This document shows, piece by piece, positions 37,340 through 46,248 of a DNA stretch of 64,000 nt. Source of the stretch: Neptuniibacter victor (lineage in GTDB: Bacteria; Pseudomonadota; Gammaproteobacteria; Pseudomonadales; Balneatricaceae); NCBI GenBank assembly GCA_027943745.1, contig AP025763.1, forward strand, positions 186,001 to 250,000. Direction: 5' to 3'. Under the pieces are notes generated by a model. That model made no database searches and had not been told where the DNA came from. It worked only from the letters and a program-made list of their open reading frames with translations. The translations under genes and the position numbers were made by a program. Numbering within the stretch: position 1 is the first letter of the stretch; every line of letters starts with the position of its first letter.

Positions 37340-37909
37340 ATGAACAAAATAATTACCTTAATTGCACTGTTAACATCCTTTAGTCTATTTGCCGGAACCG
37401 GCGATTCGTGTGTGTCCTGTAAAGATAAGCATGTTGGTGGTGAAGTGATGTATTCAGCTAAAAAGTTATCAGCTAAAGCAAATGTTAAATTGAATTATGC
37501 ACAGAGAAAGATGATTTGTGATGAAATGCTTGATGATCATAAGCTTGTTGAGTATAGAGTAAAAATGGAAACGGGTTTAAGTTTTGCTGATGGATATAAG
37601 CAGGTAACATGTCCAGTGGTTGGTGATCAGAAAGTCGGTTGGGATTTGATTGGGATAGCCTTTAGGCGTCCACCTTCGAAGAAGCCAATCAAAGTTGTTA
37701 GAGAATTATTTAGTTCTTTGAGAAAATCAAACCCTAGTTTATTGAAATATATATATACTCATAAGGATTATAAGGGGCGAGGGATTTATAACTATCTGTC
37801 TCTTGCAGAAAAAAAATATTCCAAGAATGATAAATATAAAAAATATTATAAATACTTTGAAAAGCAGCTGGTTAAGTTTGATCCTACGGTAATCCCCCCC
37901 GAAAAATAA
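37340..37909 (+). CDS. Orphan secreted protein, function unknown
   Basis: 189 residues, not recognised. A signal peptide is clear (MNKIITLIALLTSFSLFAG). The mature part begins with a CVSC pair (Cys24, Cys27) and has two more cysteines (Cys60, Cys91), so two disulfides are possible. It is lysine- and tyrosine-rich (KYSKNDKYKKYYKYFEKQL near the end), AT-rich and different in codon use from the housekeeping genes around it, pointing to transfer. AGGAGGG is an excellent ribosome site, arguing that it is expressed. It lies between the broken redoxin gene and an IS3 relic. The 190-base gap before it contains only a short inverted repeat. Confidence 0.6.
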   Translation: MNKIITLIALLTSFSLFAGTGDSCVSCKDKHVGGEVMYSAKKLSAKANVKLNYAQRKMICDEMLDDHKLVEYRVKMETGLSFADGYKQVTCPVVGDQKVGWDLIGIAFRRPPSKKPIKVVRELFSSLRKSNPSLLKYIYTHKDYKGRGIYNYLSLAEKKYSKNDKYKKYYKYFEKQLVKFDPTVIPPEK

Positions 37910-37958
37910 TGGTGTGCAAAAGTAGAATCTTTTCGTAATCTATACGGAGAAGATTCAA

Positions 37959-38110
37959 ATGAAAAAAATCACGTTACGCCGACAGCCAGATCATGGCGAC
38001 CCTTAAATAAACTGAAGCAGGCCCCCTCCATCCCTGAACTGTGTCGCGAACATGGTATGTGCACCGCTTCATTTTATAAATGGCGTAAGACGTTCGGCGA
38101 TATAGATGCC
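37959..38110 (+). pseudogene. IS3-family OrfA transposase relic
   Basis: Reading across lesions gives the N-terminal helix-turn-helix of an IS3-type OrfA: MKKSRYADSQIMATLK, then TEAG, then SIPELCREHGMCTASFYKW and RKTFGDIDA. The lesions are an extra A in the run at 37962-37968, a TAA where Gln is expected (38008-38010), and a shift in the C run near 38022-38026. No orfB follows; after 38110 the sequence up to 38293 has no recognisable gene. The insertion sequence is dead and truncated. Confidence 0.8.
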
Positions 38111-38293
38111 ATCGTTGTAAAAGTACAGCTTAGAAGTTGCTGTTGCTTTTGGGAGGATGCCGCGCGCTATGAGCATTGCCGTGAAGTATTACATAAGTTG
38201 TTTAGAGCGGATATGTCGAAAGGTTGATAGGACGGTTTTCTCAATAATCTCATACACTCCATAGTGTTGGAGTGCATGAAGCTATCGTAGTGT

Positions 38294-39145
38294 TCATACC
38301 GAAAAAGGGTACTGAATAGCGTCGTGATGTTGATAACCTTCGACTTCAAAGTCATCGACTGTTACCCAAGTTTCAAGATCTTCTAGTGTTTTAATATCTG
38401 GATTAATCTTAAAGGTGGGTAAAGGCAGAGGCTCACGTTTAAGCTGTACGTCTCTTAATAATTCGACCTGATCCTCATATACATGAGCATTGACGATCTT
38501 ATGGTAGGCCTTGCCCGGTTTCTTGCCCGTAATCTGGGCCATAATCGCCAATAGGAAATAGACCTGAACCATATTGAAAGTTAGGCCCAGCGGAACGTCG
38601 CAACTACGTTGTGTACTGTTAAGGTATAAAGTGTCGCCTAGCAGTGAGAAGTGGTGGCTATACATACATGGGCGTAAACAGCCCATATGAAAAGCCCCTG
38701 GATGATAGAACGTATAAATTTCACCCCGATCATCAATGCCTTGAGATAGGTCATCAACAATCTTGCGAAGCAGGTCTATGCTGCCGCCGTCTGGTTTTGG
38801 AAAGTTGCGTCCAATTTTACCGTAGATGAAACCGCAATCGTCGGTGCCTTTTCGGTGTGGGTTATTCAGCCATGCAGCGTTATCGTTGGCGTTGGCATCC
38901 CAGGTTTTTGTGCCGATGCTGCGAAAATCAGCGGCATTGTTATAACCGCGTAGGTAGCCAAGCATCTCAGCAATAGCTGATTTGTAGAAACACTTACGGG
39001 TCGTAATCATCGGGAATTCGCCGCCTGCTACATCGTAGGTAAGGTCAGCATTGATAACGGTCAGGCAGCGTTTGCCAGTGCGTTCATTTTCTATCCAAAC
39101 GCCTTCGTCGATTATTCTTTGGCACAGATCGAGATATTGCTTCAT
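38294..39145 (-). CDS. thyA: Thymidylate synthase
   Basis: Methylates dUMP to dTMP with methylene-THF. 283 residues. The catalytic cysteine is Cys160 in [10 protein letters not shown], and the dUMP-binding [13 protein letters not shown] and HVYEDQ segments follow. The ATG lies at the usual N-terminus ([15 protein letters not shown]). It is on the minus strand, opposite to lgt and folA, whereas the Pseudomonas-like order has all three co-oriented. A small CACTCCA/TGGAGTG inverted repeat lies downstream (about 38256-38275), without a T-tract. Confidence 0.97.
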   Translation of the reverse strand: MKQYLDLCQRIIDEGVWIENERTGKRCLTVINADLTYDVAGGEFPMITTRKCFYKSAIAEMLGYLRGYNNAADFRSIGTKTWDANANDNAAWLNNPHRKGTDDCGFIYGKIGRNFPKPDGGSIDLLRKIVDDLSQGIDDRGEIYTFYHPGAFHMGCLRPCMYSHHFSLLGDTLYLNSTQRSCDVPLGLTFNMVQVYFLLAIMAQITGKKPGKAYHKIVNAHVYEDQVELLRDVQLKREPLPLPTFKINPDIKTLEDLETWVTVDDFEVEGYQHHDAIQYPFSV

Positions 39146-39322
39146 GACTCTGTTATTAACACCTGAATTCAGTTTGAGACTAGTTTATGATAACAGGAAT
39201 GTCACGCAACATAAAATTCATAACTAATTGATAAATAATGGCTTTTATTATTGTTGGGCTATTGGCTCTGGTGAAGGTATAGTTCATCAATCATTTGATG
39301 GTGCAGGTTGAAGAGGTAGGAC

Positions 39323-39826
39323 GTGAAATTAGCTATCATTGTTGCTCAAGACAAAAATCGCGCTATAGGCATTAATAATAAGCTGCCATGGCATTTGCCT
39401 GAGGATCTTCGCTATTTCAAGCAGGTGACGATGGGTAAGCCGATTATTATGGGGCGTAAAACGTTTGAGTCGATTGGAAGGCCGTTACCTGGTCGTGTCA
39501 ATATAGTGATCTCTCGGCAGGATTCATATGAGCCTAAAGGGGTCAAAGTCGTTGATAGTTTACCGGCTGCTAGGGAACTAGCTGAAAGTATCTGCCTCAT
39601 AGATGGTGTGGATGAAGCGATGGTGATTGGTGGTGCGCAGATCTATGCGCAGGCCATTGAAGAAGCTGATCGCTTGTATCTTACCGAAGTTGATGCAGAA
39701 ATTAATGGAGATGCTTGGTTTCCGGAGTTTGAGCGCTCGGCCTGGTCAGAAATAGGTCGAGAAGACTTTTTAGCTGAAGGCCCTAACCCTTATAACTATA
39801 GCTTCATTGTATTAGATAAAATTTAA
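39323..39826 (+). CDS. folA: Dihydrofolate reductase
   Basis: Reduces dihydrofolate with NADPH, recycling the folate oxidised by thymidylate synthase. 167 residues, starting with GTG at 39323 after GGTAGGA. Substrate and cofactor segments are typical: AIGINNKLPWHLPEDLRYFK (about 15-34), MGRKTFESIGRPLPGR (about 43-58) and MVIGGAQIYAQAI (about 99-111). thyA is divergent, sharing a 177-base intergenic region. Confidence 0.97.
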   Translation: MKLAIIVAQDKNRAIGINNKLPWHLPEDLRYFKQVTMGKPIIMGRKTFESIGRPLPGRVNIVISRQDSYEPKGVKVVDSLPAARELAESICLIDGVDEAMVIGGAQIYAQAIEEADRLYLTEVDAEINGDAWFPEFERSAWSEIGREDFLAEGPNPYNYSFIVLDKI

Positions 39827-39842
39827 ATAAAGGCTAAGTAGT

Positions 39843-40817
39843 ATGACGGTCCGTTCGTTGTTGTCTATTTTGGCTGATGGCAAATTTCATTCAGGGCGTG
39901 AGCTAGGTGATGAAATTGGCATTAGTCGTAGTGCGATCTGGAAGCATATGCGCCGTTTAGAAGATGGCGGTTTGGAAATTTACAGTGTTAAGGGGCGTGG
40001 CTATCGTGTGCCTGGTGGTTTAGAACTGCTGGATTTAAGTAAAGTCAAAGCTGAATTGCTACCTGAAGTGCTGGCGGTGATGGGGCAGGTTGATTTGCAA
40101 CTAACGATCCCTTCTACCAATGCGTTAGCGATGAGTGAGAGCCAGAAAGGTGATTGCCATGGCCGTTTATTTGTAGCGGAGCAGCAAACTGCGGGTAGAG
40201 GTCGTAGGGGGCGGGAGTGGGTAAGTCCATTTGCGCGCAATCTCTATTTTTCGCTGGTGTGGCGCTTTGAGCAAGGTGTTGCGGCCCTAGAAGGTTTAAG
40301 TCTGCTAGTTGGCTTGGCGATGGTTCGTGCTATGAAAAAAATTGATATAGAGGGTGTTCAGCTAAAATGGCCGAATGATCTGCTATATCAGAATAAAAAA
40401 TTAGCAGGGATTTTGTTGGAGGTTCATGGCGAAGCATCGGGTCAATGTCAGGTGGTCATTGGTGTGGGCGTGAATGCGGAAATGCCTAGAGAGGTCGGTG
40501 AAGCGATCGATCAGCCATGGACTGATCTGAAAACGGTTGCGGGCAAGCCTGTGAGTCGTAATCTCTTGCTAGCAGAAATTCTAAATGAACTTGTCGTGTG
40601 TCTCGGTGAATTTGAGAAAAATGGTTTCTCAGGCTTGGTGAGTGAGTGGCAATCGCACAATGCGATGCAGGATCAGCAGATAGTGCTGCAGGTAGGGAAT
40701 GAATTGGTTGAAGGGGTGTGCAAGGGAGTGGATGCATCAGGTGCTTTGTTATTAAAGTCTGGTGCCGATGTTCGCGCATATCATGGTGGTGAGATTAGTA
40801 TTCAGCGGTCAATATGA
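39843..40817 (+). CDS. birA: Biotin-protein ligase / biotin operon repressor
   Basis: 324 residues. The N-terminal winged helix (LADGKFHSGRELGDEIGISR, then SAIWKHMRRLE) shows it is the bifunctional form that also represses transcription. The ligase domain has the GRGRRGREW adenylate loop (about 119-127), the active lysine segment KWPNDLLYQNKKLAGIL, and the C-terminal SH3-like cap. The stop overlaps the coaX start by ATGA. Biotin synthesis genes are not in this window. Confidence 0.96.
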   Translation: MTVRSLLSILADGKFHSGRELGDEIGISRSAIWKHMRRLEDGGLEIYSVKGRGYRVPGGLELLDLSKVKAELLPEVLAVMGQVDLQLTIPSTNALAMSESQKGDCHGRLFVAEQQTAGRGRRGREWVSPFARNLYFSLVWRFEQGVAALEGLSLLVGLAMVRAMKKIDIEGVQLKWPNDLLYQNKKLAGILLEVHGEASGQCQVVIGVGVNAEMPREVGEAIDQPWTDLKTVAGKPVSRNLLLAEILNELVVCLGEFEKNGFSGLVSEWQSHNAMQDQQIVLQVGNELVEGVCKGVDASGALLLKSGADVRAYHGGEISIQRSI

Positions 40818-41536
40818 TCTTAGAGATTGATGCAGGCAATACCTTTGTTAAGTGGCGCATCTGTTCAGATGGTCAACAGATTGATGGTGGCCGTTTCTTA
40901 ACCCAAGAAATGGATTGGCCAGGCTCTTGGGGTGATGGAATAAGCGAAGTCCGTATCTCGTCGGTTGCAGGTGAAACGGCGAATGCGGAAATTGCTCGGG
41001 CTGTGGAATCAATGGTGGGATTGTCGGGGTGTTTTGCGCAAACGACAGCCACCTGCGCAGGAGTCACAAATAGTTATAGTGAGCCATCCCGCATGGGGGT
41101 GGATCGTTGGTTGGCGATGTTGGCTGCTTATAATGATTGTAATGGGGCGTGTTGCGTTGTTGATTGTGGCAGCGCCATTACTATTGATTATATTAATGAG
41201 GCGGGCGAGCATGAAGGCGGTTATATCGTGCCTGGTTTGCGCTTAATGCAGAAGGGGTTGCTGTCTAATACAGCAGAGATCGAAGTAACATCAAGTGTAT
41301 CACAATTTGATCTAGCGCCTGGAGTGCATACTAGTGCGGCGGTTCTTCACGGTATTAATTATCTTTTCACTGCGCTAGCAGAGAAGGTGCAAAAAGATAA
41401 TAGAGCTAAAGGTAGAGACTATAAGCTGTATGTTACTGGCGGGGATGGGCAGTTATTTTGTTCTGCGATCGACAGTGGTGACTATATTGCTGATTTAGTC
41501 ATGGATGGACTGAATTGGGGTGTGCAGAGTAAATGA
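40814..41536 (+). CDS. coaX: Type III pantothenate kinase
   Basis: First step of coenzyme A synthesis, ATP-dependent phosphorylation of pantothenate. 240 residues. ASKHA signature: MILEIDAGNTFVKWRI at the start (phosphate loop) and VVDCGSAITIDYIN in the middle, with GGYIVPGLRLM. Overlaps at both ends (ATGA with birA, ATGATG/TGA with the next gene) show a tight operon. Confidence 0.95.
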   Translation: MILEIDAGNTFVKWRICSDGQQIDGGRFLTQEMDWPGSWGDGISEVRISSVAGETANAEIARAVESMVGLSGCFAQTTATCAGVTNSYSEPSRMGVDRWLAMLAAYNDCNGACCVVDCGSAITIDYINEAGEHEGGYIVPGLRLMQKGLLSNTAEIEVTSSVSQFDLAPGVHTSAAVLHGINYLFTALAEKVQKDNRAKGRDYKLYVTGGDGQLFCSAIDSGDYIADLVMDGLNWGVQSK

Positions 41537-42201
41537 TGCGTTGGTTGGCCTTGTTTATGCTGTTGGCAAATGCGCTATTGTTGTTGTGGTATGCCTTGCA
41601 GAAGCCGGTAGAGGAAAGTGTCCAGCAAGATACTACGGGGCAGGTTAAAGAGCTTCGCTTGGTCAGTGAATTGAATCCACAGACATTAGTGTTACGAAAA
41701 TTGCAGTCTGATAGTGCGTCTAGCTGTGTTGAGTTTAGCGGTTTCGATTCGGAAGTCAGTGCTGATGCAGTTAAAAAGTTTGTATATGAGCAAGGGTTTG
41801 AGGCAGAGATTGATCGACGCAGTGAATCAGTAATAGCAGATATTGCGTTGATTTTGGTTATGCCAAATGAGTTGAATGCACGTTTAGAAGCATTGGAATA
41901 TATAGAAGCTCGGGAACGTACGGTAATAGATGAAGCTGAATTAGGGGCTGAGTACGTTTTGAAAGGCTACTCTGATGCGGCCGAGGCCCGTCGCGGAGTG
42001 GATAAGCTTAAGTTGTTGGGTATTGAGGCCCGCATCGAATATGAAAGGTTTGAGAAAACTGCCTATTTAGTGCGCGTATTTGAGAGTATTGATCGAAAAT
42101 TATCCAATGAAATCAAAGAAGTAGTGCTAGAAAGCTATTCTTTGCAAAAAAATGAAAAAAAAGTGTGTGAAGGGGTTGCAAGCCTGAAGGGTACTGAGTA
42201 A
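41533..42201 (+). CDS. Membrane-anchored SPOR-like protein downstream of coaX
   Basis: 222 residues. A single N-terminal hydrophobic anchor (MMRWLALFMLLANALLLLWY) is followed by a periplasmic part. The C-terminal half (about 130-205) has the beta-alpha-beta rhythm of SPOR domains (YVLKGYSDAAEARRGVDKLK, then LGIEARIEYERFEKTAYLVR). Pseudomonas has a SPOR-like gene at the same place between coaX and the tRNA-tuf cluster. SPOR domains bind denuded peptidoglycan at septa; that role is inferred. Its stop codon lies inside the -10 box of the tRNA operon promoter. Confidence 0.7.
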   Translation: MMRWLALFMLLANALLLLWYALQKPVEESVQQDTTGQVKELRLVSELNPQTLVLRKLQSDSASSCVEFSGFDSEVSADAVKKFVYEQGFEAEIDRRSESVIADIALILVMPNELNARLEALEYIEARERTVIDEAELGAEYVLKGYSDAAEARRGVDKLKLLGIEARIEYERFEKTAYLVRVFESIDRKLSNEIKEVVLESYSLQKNEKKVCEGVASLKGTE

Positions 42202-42204
42202 TAT
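42176..42204 (+). promoter_or_regulatory. Promoter of the tRNA-tuf operon, overlapping the upstream stop codon
   Basis: TTGCAA (42176-42181), a 17-base spacer and TAATAT (42199-42204) are followed by a GC-rich discriminator (ACGCGCC), the form expected of stringently controlled tRNA promoters. It lies 24 bases before tRNA-Thr. The first three bases of the -10 are the TAA stop of the SPOR-like gene. Confidence 0.75.
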
Positions 42205-42227
42205 ACGCGCCACTTCATTGTTGATAA

Positions 42228-42303
<76 letters not shown>

Positions 42304-42334
42304 TATCAAGGCCAAATGAAGTATTGAAATTGTT

Positions 42335-42418
42335 GGTGGGGTTCCCGAGTGGCCAAAGGGATCAGACTGTAAATCTGACGCGAAAGCTTCGGTGGTTCGA
42401 ATCCACCTCCCACCACCA
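42335..42418 (+). tRNA. tRNA-Tyr (GUA anticodon)
   Basis: 84 nt with long variable arm and encoded CCA. Acceptor GGTGGGG/TCCCACC, anticodon loop CTGTAAA giving GUA. Confidence 0.97.
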
Positions 42419-42429
42419 TTCATTGCAAG

Positions 42430-42504
42430 GCGGGTATGGTATAGTGGCTATTACCTCAGCCTTCCAAGCTGAAGAGGCGGGTTCGATTCCCGCTACCCGC
42501 TCCA
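42430..42504 (+). tRNA. tRNA-Gly (UCC anticodon)
   Basis: 75 nt with encoded CCA. Acceptor GCGGGTA/TACCCGC, anticodon loop CTTCCAA giving UCC. Confidence 0.97.
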
Positions 42505-42516
42505 ATGAAGACCTTT

Positions 42517-42591
42517 GCTCAAGTAGCTCAGGGGTAGAGCACACCCTTGGTAAGGGTGAGGTCGGCGGTTCAATTCCGCTCTTGAGCTCCA
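42517..42591 (+). tRNA. tRNA-Thr (GGU anticodon)
   Basis: 75 nt with encoded CCA. Acceptor GCTCAAG/CTTGAGC, anticodon loop TTGGTAA giving GGU. The Thr-Tyr-Gly-Thr-tuf order is the same as in E. coli. Confidence 0.97.
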
Positions 42592-42676
42592 GAATTTATT
42601 TTAGGGTAGATATAGTAATATATCTGCCCTTTGTTATATTTGGCGCTTTGTAAATTAATTGTACTGGTAGAGACCG

Positions 42677-43900
42677 ATGGCTAAAGAACAATTTGAACGC
42701 TCAAAACCACATGTTAACGTTGGTACAATCGGCCACGTTGACCACGGTAAAACTACACTAACTGCTGCCCTAACGCGCGTATGTGCTGAAGTTTGGGGTG
42801 GGGATGCGGTTGCATTTGACGGTATCGATAATGCTCCAGAAGAGCGTGAGCGTGGTATCACAATCGCAACGTCTCACGTTGAGTATGATTCTCCAGAGCG
42901 TCATTACGCACACGTAGACTGCCCAGGACACGCCGATTATGTTAAAAACATGATCACAGGTGCTGCACAGATGGATGGCGCGATCCTAGTATGTGGCGCG
43001 ACTGATGGCCCTATGCCACAGACTCGTGAGCATATCCTTCTTTCTCGTCAGGTTGGTGTACCTTACATCGTAGTATTCTTGAACAAAGCTGACCTTCTTG
43101 CAGAAGATTGTGGCGGTGCTGATTCTGAAGAATACGAAGAGATGCTTGAATTGGTTGAAATGGAGCTTCGTGAGCTTCTAGACCAGTACGAATTCCCAGG
43201 TGATGACACTCCAATCATTGCTGGTTCTGCTCTTATGGCGCTTAACGGCGAAGATGAGAACGAGCTTGGTACTTCTGCAGTTAAGAAGCTTGTTGAAACA
43301 CTAGATTCTTACATTCCACAGCCAGAGCGTGCTATCGATGGTGCATTCATCATGCCTATCGAGGATGTATTCTCTATCCAAGGTCGTGGTACTGTAGTAA
43401 CAGGTCGTGTTGAGCGTGGTATCGTTAACGTTGGTGACGACGTTGAGATCGTTGGTATCAAAGAGACTACTACAACGACTTGTACAGGTGTTGAAATGTT
43501 CCGTAAGCTGCTTGACGAAGGTCGTGCAGGTGAGAACATTGGTGCACTTCTACGTGGTACTAAGCGTGAAGAGGTTGAGCGTGGTCAAGTACTGGCTGCT
43601 CCAGGTTCTATCACTCCGCACACTCGTTTCAATGGTGAAGTGTACGTACTATCTAAAGAAGAAGGTGGTCGTCATACTCCTTTCTTCAAAGGTTACCGTC
43701 CACAGTTCTACTTCCGTACAACAGACATCACTGGTGCTTGTGAGCTTCCAGAAGGTGTTGAAATGGTAATGCCTGGTGATAACGTTCAAATGGACGTTAC
43801 ACTAATCAACCCTGTTGCGATGGAAGAAGGTCTACGTTTTGCGATCCGTGAAGGCGGTCGTACAGTAGGCGCTGGTGTTGTAGCTAAAATTGTTGAGTAA
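42677..43900 (+). CDS. tufB: Elongation factor Tu, first copy
   Basis: GTPase that brings aminoacyl-tRNA to the ribosome. 407 residues, about 13 longer than E. coli because of extra sequence in the G-domain around [18 protein letters not shown] and [17 protein letters not shown]. The P-loop GHVDHGKT is at 19-26, with DCPGH and NKADL further along. It starts with ATG and is expressed with the four upstream tRNAs. It is about 98% identical in DNA to the copy at 59235; the only internal protein difference is Glu74 here versus Asp74 there. Confidence 0.99.
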   Translation: MAKEQFERSKPHVNVGTIGHVDHGKTTLTAALTRVCAEVWGGDAVAFDGIDNAPEERERGITIATSHVEYDSPERHYAHVDCPGHADYVKNMITGAAQMDGAILVCGATDGPMPQTREHILLSRQVGVPYIVVFLNKADLLAEDCGGADSEEYEEMLELVEMELRELLDQYEFPGDDTPIIAGSALMALNGEDENELGTSAVKKLVETLDSYIPQPERAIDGAFIMPIEDVFSIQGRGTVVTGRVERGIVNVGDDVEIVGIKETTTTTCTGVEMFRKLLDEGRAGENIGALLRGTKREEVERGQVLAAPGSITPHTRFNGEVYVLSKEEGGRHTPFFKGYRPQFYFRTTDITGACELPEGVEMVMPGDNVQMDVTLINPVAMEEGLRFAIREGGRTVGAGVVAKIVE

Positions 43901-43929
43901 AATTAGATAATTAGCTATTGCCAAATGAT

Positions 43930-43957
43930 GGGGAGGCTTATACAATACGCCTCCCTA
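43930..43957 (+). terminator. Hairpin after tufB
   Basis: GGGAGGC (43931-43937) pairs with GCCTCCC (43949-43955), followed only by TATTA. It separates tufB from tRNA-Trp and is probably a partial terminator. Confidence 0.6.
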
Positions 43958-43966
43958 TTATGCAGT

Positions 43967-44042
<76 letters not shown>

Positions 44043-44101
44043 ACTCATTCTGAGTTGGCATCTAGAGAACAAAGCAATTTAGTAATCCTGAGGCCCTAAG
44101 C

Positions 44102-44470
44102 GTGAATGCGAAAGTGAATTCCGAAGGTTCAAAGTTTGATGCCCTGAAGTGGGTGGTAGTGGTAGCGATAGTTGCCTTAGGTGTTGTGGGTAATTCCATG
44201 TATGCCGATCAGTCTTTGTTCTACCGTGTAGTAGCGTTGCTTGTGTTGGCGCTTGTTGCTGGGTTTGTGTCATTACAGACCGCTAAAGGGAAGGCTTTCT
44301 TCTTATTGTTTAAAGAAGCAAAGCAAGAGATACGTAAGGTTGTTTGGCCAACGCGACAAGAGACACTGCAAACAACGGCTATCGTTGTTGTGGTTGTTTT
44401 GATTGTTGGTTTGATGTTGTGGGGGCTTGACTCGCTATTGAGTTGGCTTGTATCTGGGGCGATAGGTTAA
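44102..44470 (+). CDS. secE: Preprotein translocase subunit SecE
   Basis: 122-residue inner-membrane subunit that clamps SecY in the translocon. It has three helices as in the longer gammaproteobacterial form (WVVVVAIVALGVVGNSMYA; VALLVLALVAGFVSL; and the C-terminal IVVVVVLIVGLMLWGLDSLL). The conserved amphipathic KEAKQEIRKVVWPTRQETLQT precedes the last helix. GTG start at 44102. nusG follows after 12 bases. Confidence 0.96.
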   Translation: MNAKVNSEGSKFDALKWVVVVAIVALGVVGNSMYADQSLFYRVVALLVLALVAGFVSLQTAKGKAFFLLFKEAKQEIRKVVWPTRQETLQTTAIVVVVVLIVGLMLWGLDSLLSWLVSGAIG

Positions 44471-44482
44471 GAGGCTAAAAGC

Positions 44483-45016
44483 ATGTCTAAGCGTTGGTAT
44501 GTAGTGCATGCGTACTCCGGGTACGAGAAGCGTGTAATGAACACGCTAAAAGAACGAATTGAATTGCATGAGATGCATGGCTTGTTTGGTGAGGTTTTGG
44601 TGCCTACCGAGGAGGTGGTTGAGATTCGTGATGGAAAGAAACGTAAGTCAGAGCGTAAGTTCTATCCTGGCTATGTTCTCGTTAATGTGGAGATGAATGA
44701 CGAGAGCTGGCATTTGGTTAAGAATACGCCGCACGTTTTAGGGTTTATTGGTGGTACTGCTGGTAATCCTGCGCCAATCACTGAGTCTGAAGCAAATGAG
44801 ATTCTAAGTCGTGTGGAAAGTGGTGTTGATAAGCCGCGTCCTAAGACTGTCTTCGAGCCGGGTGAGATGGTTCGCGTTACAGATGGTCCGTTTGCAGACT
44901 TTAATGGTGTTGTTGAAGAGATTAATTACGAGAAGAATAAGCTGCATGTTGCAGTGTTGATTTTTGGTCGTTCAACACCTGTAGAATTAGATTTTGGTCA
45001 GGTAGAAAAAGCCTGA
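44483..45016 (+). CDS. nusG: Transcription antitermination factor NusG
   Basis: Bridges RNA polymerase to Rho or to ribosomal S10. 177 residues. The NGN domain starts [20 protein letters not shown] (about 3-22), and the C-terminal KOW domain is [20 protein letters not shown] (about 132-151). Co-transcribed with secE and followed by a terminator. The Rho partner is also in this window. Confidence 0.98.
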   Translation: MSKRWYVVHAYSGYEKRVMNTLKERIELHEMHGLFGEVLVPTEEVVEIRDGKKRKSERKFYPGYVLVNVEMNDESWHLVKNTPHVLGFIGGTAGNPAPITESEANEILSRVESGVDKPRPKTVFEPGEMVRVTDGPFADFNGVVEEINYEKNKLHVAVLIFGRSTPVELDFGQVEKA

Positions 45017-45036
45017 TAAAAAGCTTTAAGGAATAA

Positions 45037-45059
45037 CCTCAGCGAGAGCTGGGGTTTTT
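45037..45059 (+). terminator. Terminator of secE-nusG
   Basis: CCTCAGC pairs with GCTGGGG (one G-U) around GAGA, then TTTTT. It lies 20 bases after the nusG stop. Confidence 0.85.
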
Positions 45060-45073
45060 CTGTCTTGAGAAAA

Positions 45074-45100
45074 TGGGGAGCCGAAGGGCGTTTGAACCCA
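45074..45100 (+). promoter_or_regulatory. Candidate L1-binding element in the rplK leader
   Basis: Just before rplK, TGGG (45074-45077) can pair with CCCA (45097-45100), enclosing a GCC-GAAG-GGC hairpin with an asymmetric internal loop. L1 is known to repress its operon by binding a structure in this leader. The fold is seen; the binding is inferred. Confidence 0.4.
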
Positions 45101-45118
45101 CTAGGAGTACATTGAAAC

Positions 45119-45553
45119 ATGGCTAAGAAAATTGAAGCTTATATTAAGCTACAAGTTCCTGCCGGTGGCGCGAACCCGTCACCTCCAGTAGGTCCAGCAC
45201 TAGGTCAGCATGGTGTTAACATCATGGAATTCTGTAAAGCATTCAATGCCCAAACTCAGGGTATGGAAAGTGGCTTGCCAGTTCCTGTTGTAATTACTGT
45301 TTATGCTGATCGTAGCTTTACGTTTATTACGAAAACACCTCCAGCTGCTGTTCTATTGTTGAAAGCAGCAGGCCTTAAGAGTGGTTCTGGTCGTCCAAAT
45401 ACTGAGAAGGTGGGTACTGTTACTCGCGCTCAGTTGGAAGAGATCGCTACTGTTAAAATGCCTGATCTTACCGCTGCTGATATGGATGCGGCTGTTCGTA
45501 CTATCGCTGGTACAGCGCGTAGCATGGGTCTACTTTCAGAGGGTGTTGAGTAA
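45119..45553 (+). CDS. rplK: 50S ribosomal protein L11
   Basis: 144 residues, the family length. The N-terminal domain has [19 protein letters not shown] (about 21-39), the region touching the thiostrepton and elongation-factor site. The C-terminal rRNA-binding domain ends [14 protein letters not shown]-like. The rplA start overlaps its last base region (TAATG), so the two are coupled. Confidence 0.98.
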   Translation: MAKKIEAYIKLQVPAGGANPSPPVGPALGQHGVNIMEFCKAFNAQTQGMESGLPVPVVITVYADRSFTFITKTPPAAVLLLKAAGLKSGSGRPNTEKVGTVTRAQLEEIATVKMPDLTAADMDAAVRTIAGTARSMGLLSEGVE

Positions 45554-46248
45554 TGGCTAAGTTAACAAAACGTCAAAAGCTTATCGCTGAAAAAACTGAA
45601 GCTGGTAAAGCGTACGCAATTGAAGATGCTGTAGCGCTTTTATCTGAACTATCTACTGTTAAATTTAATGAGACAGTTGATGTTGCAGTTAACCTAGGCG
45701 TTGATCCACGTAAATCTGATCAGGTTGTTCGTGGTTCTACTGTATTGCCAAATGGTACTGGTAACGATGTTCGCGTTGCTGTTTTTGCTCAAGGCGAGAA
45801 TGCTGAGAAAGCAAAAGAAGCTGGCGCAGATGTTGTTGGTTTTGAAGATTTAGCAGAGCAGATCAAAGGCGGCGATCTAGATTTTGGTGTTGTTATTGCG
45901 ACGCCAGATGCGATGCGTGTTGTTGGTCAGCTAGGTCAGGTACTAGGCCCGCGTGGTCTTATGCCTAACCCTAAAGTTGGTACAGTAACTCCAGATGTTG
46001 CTACAGCGGTTAAAAACGCTAAAGCAGGTCAGGTTCGTTTCCGTACTGATAAGAACGGCATTATCCATGCCGGCGTTGGTAAAGCTGATTTTGATGCTGC
46101 TTCAATTAAGCAGAACATCGAAGCATTGCTTGCTGATGTTAAGAGATTAAAGCCTTCTTCTGCGAAAGGTGTTTATCTTAAGAAAGTAACTCTGTCCTCT
46201 ACTATGGGTCCAGGCTTACTTGTTGATCAGGCTTCTTTGGAAGCGTAA
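45553..46248 (+). CDS. rplA: 50S ribosomal protein L1
   Basis: 231 residues; forms the L1 stalk near the E site and represses its own operon. [30 protein letters not shown] and the C-terminal [10 protein letters not shown] are standard. The ATG overlaps the rplK stop (TAATG). Confidence 0.98.
   Translation: MAKLTKRQKLIAEKTEAGKAYAIEDAVALLSELSTVKFNETVDVAVNLGVDPRKSDQVVRGSTVLPNGTGNDVRVAVFAQGENAEKAKEAGADVVGFEDLAEQIKGGDLDFGVVIATPDAMRVVGQLGQVLGPRGLMPNPKVGTVTPDVATAVKNAKAGQVRFRTDKNGIIHAGVGKADFDAASIKQNIEALLADVKRLKPSSAKGVYLKKVTLSSTMGPGLLVDQASLEA

Noticed and set aside
38256-38275. Intrinsic terminator for thyA
   Set aside because: CACTCCA/TGGAGTG can pair but there is no T-tract in the thyA direction, so it is only mentioned with thyA.
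40486-40779. 97-codon frame opposite birA
   Set aside because: Shadow of birA; composition is unlike any protein and no start signal is present.
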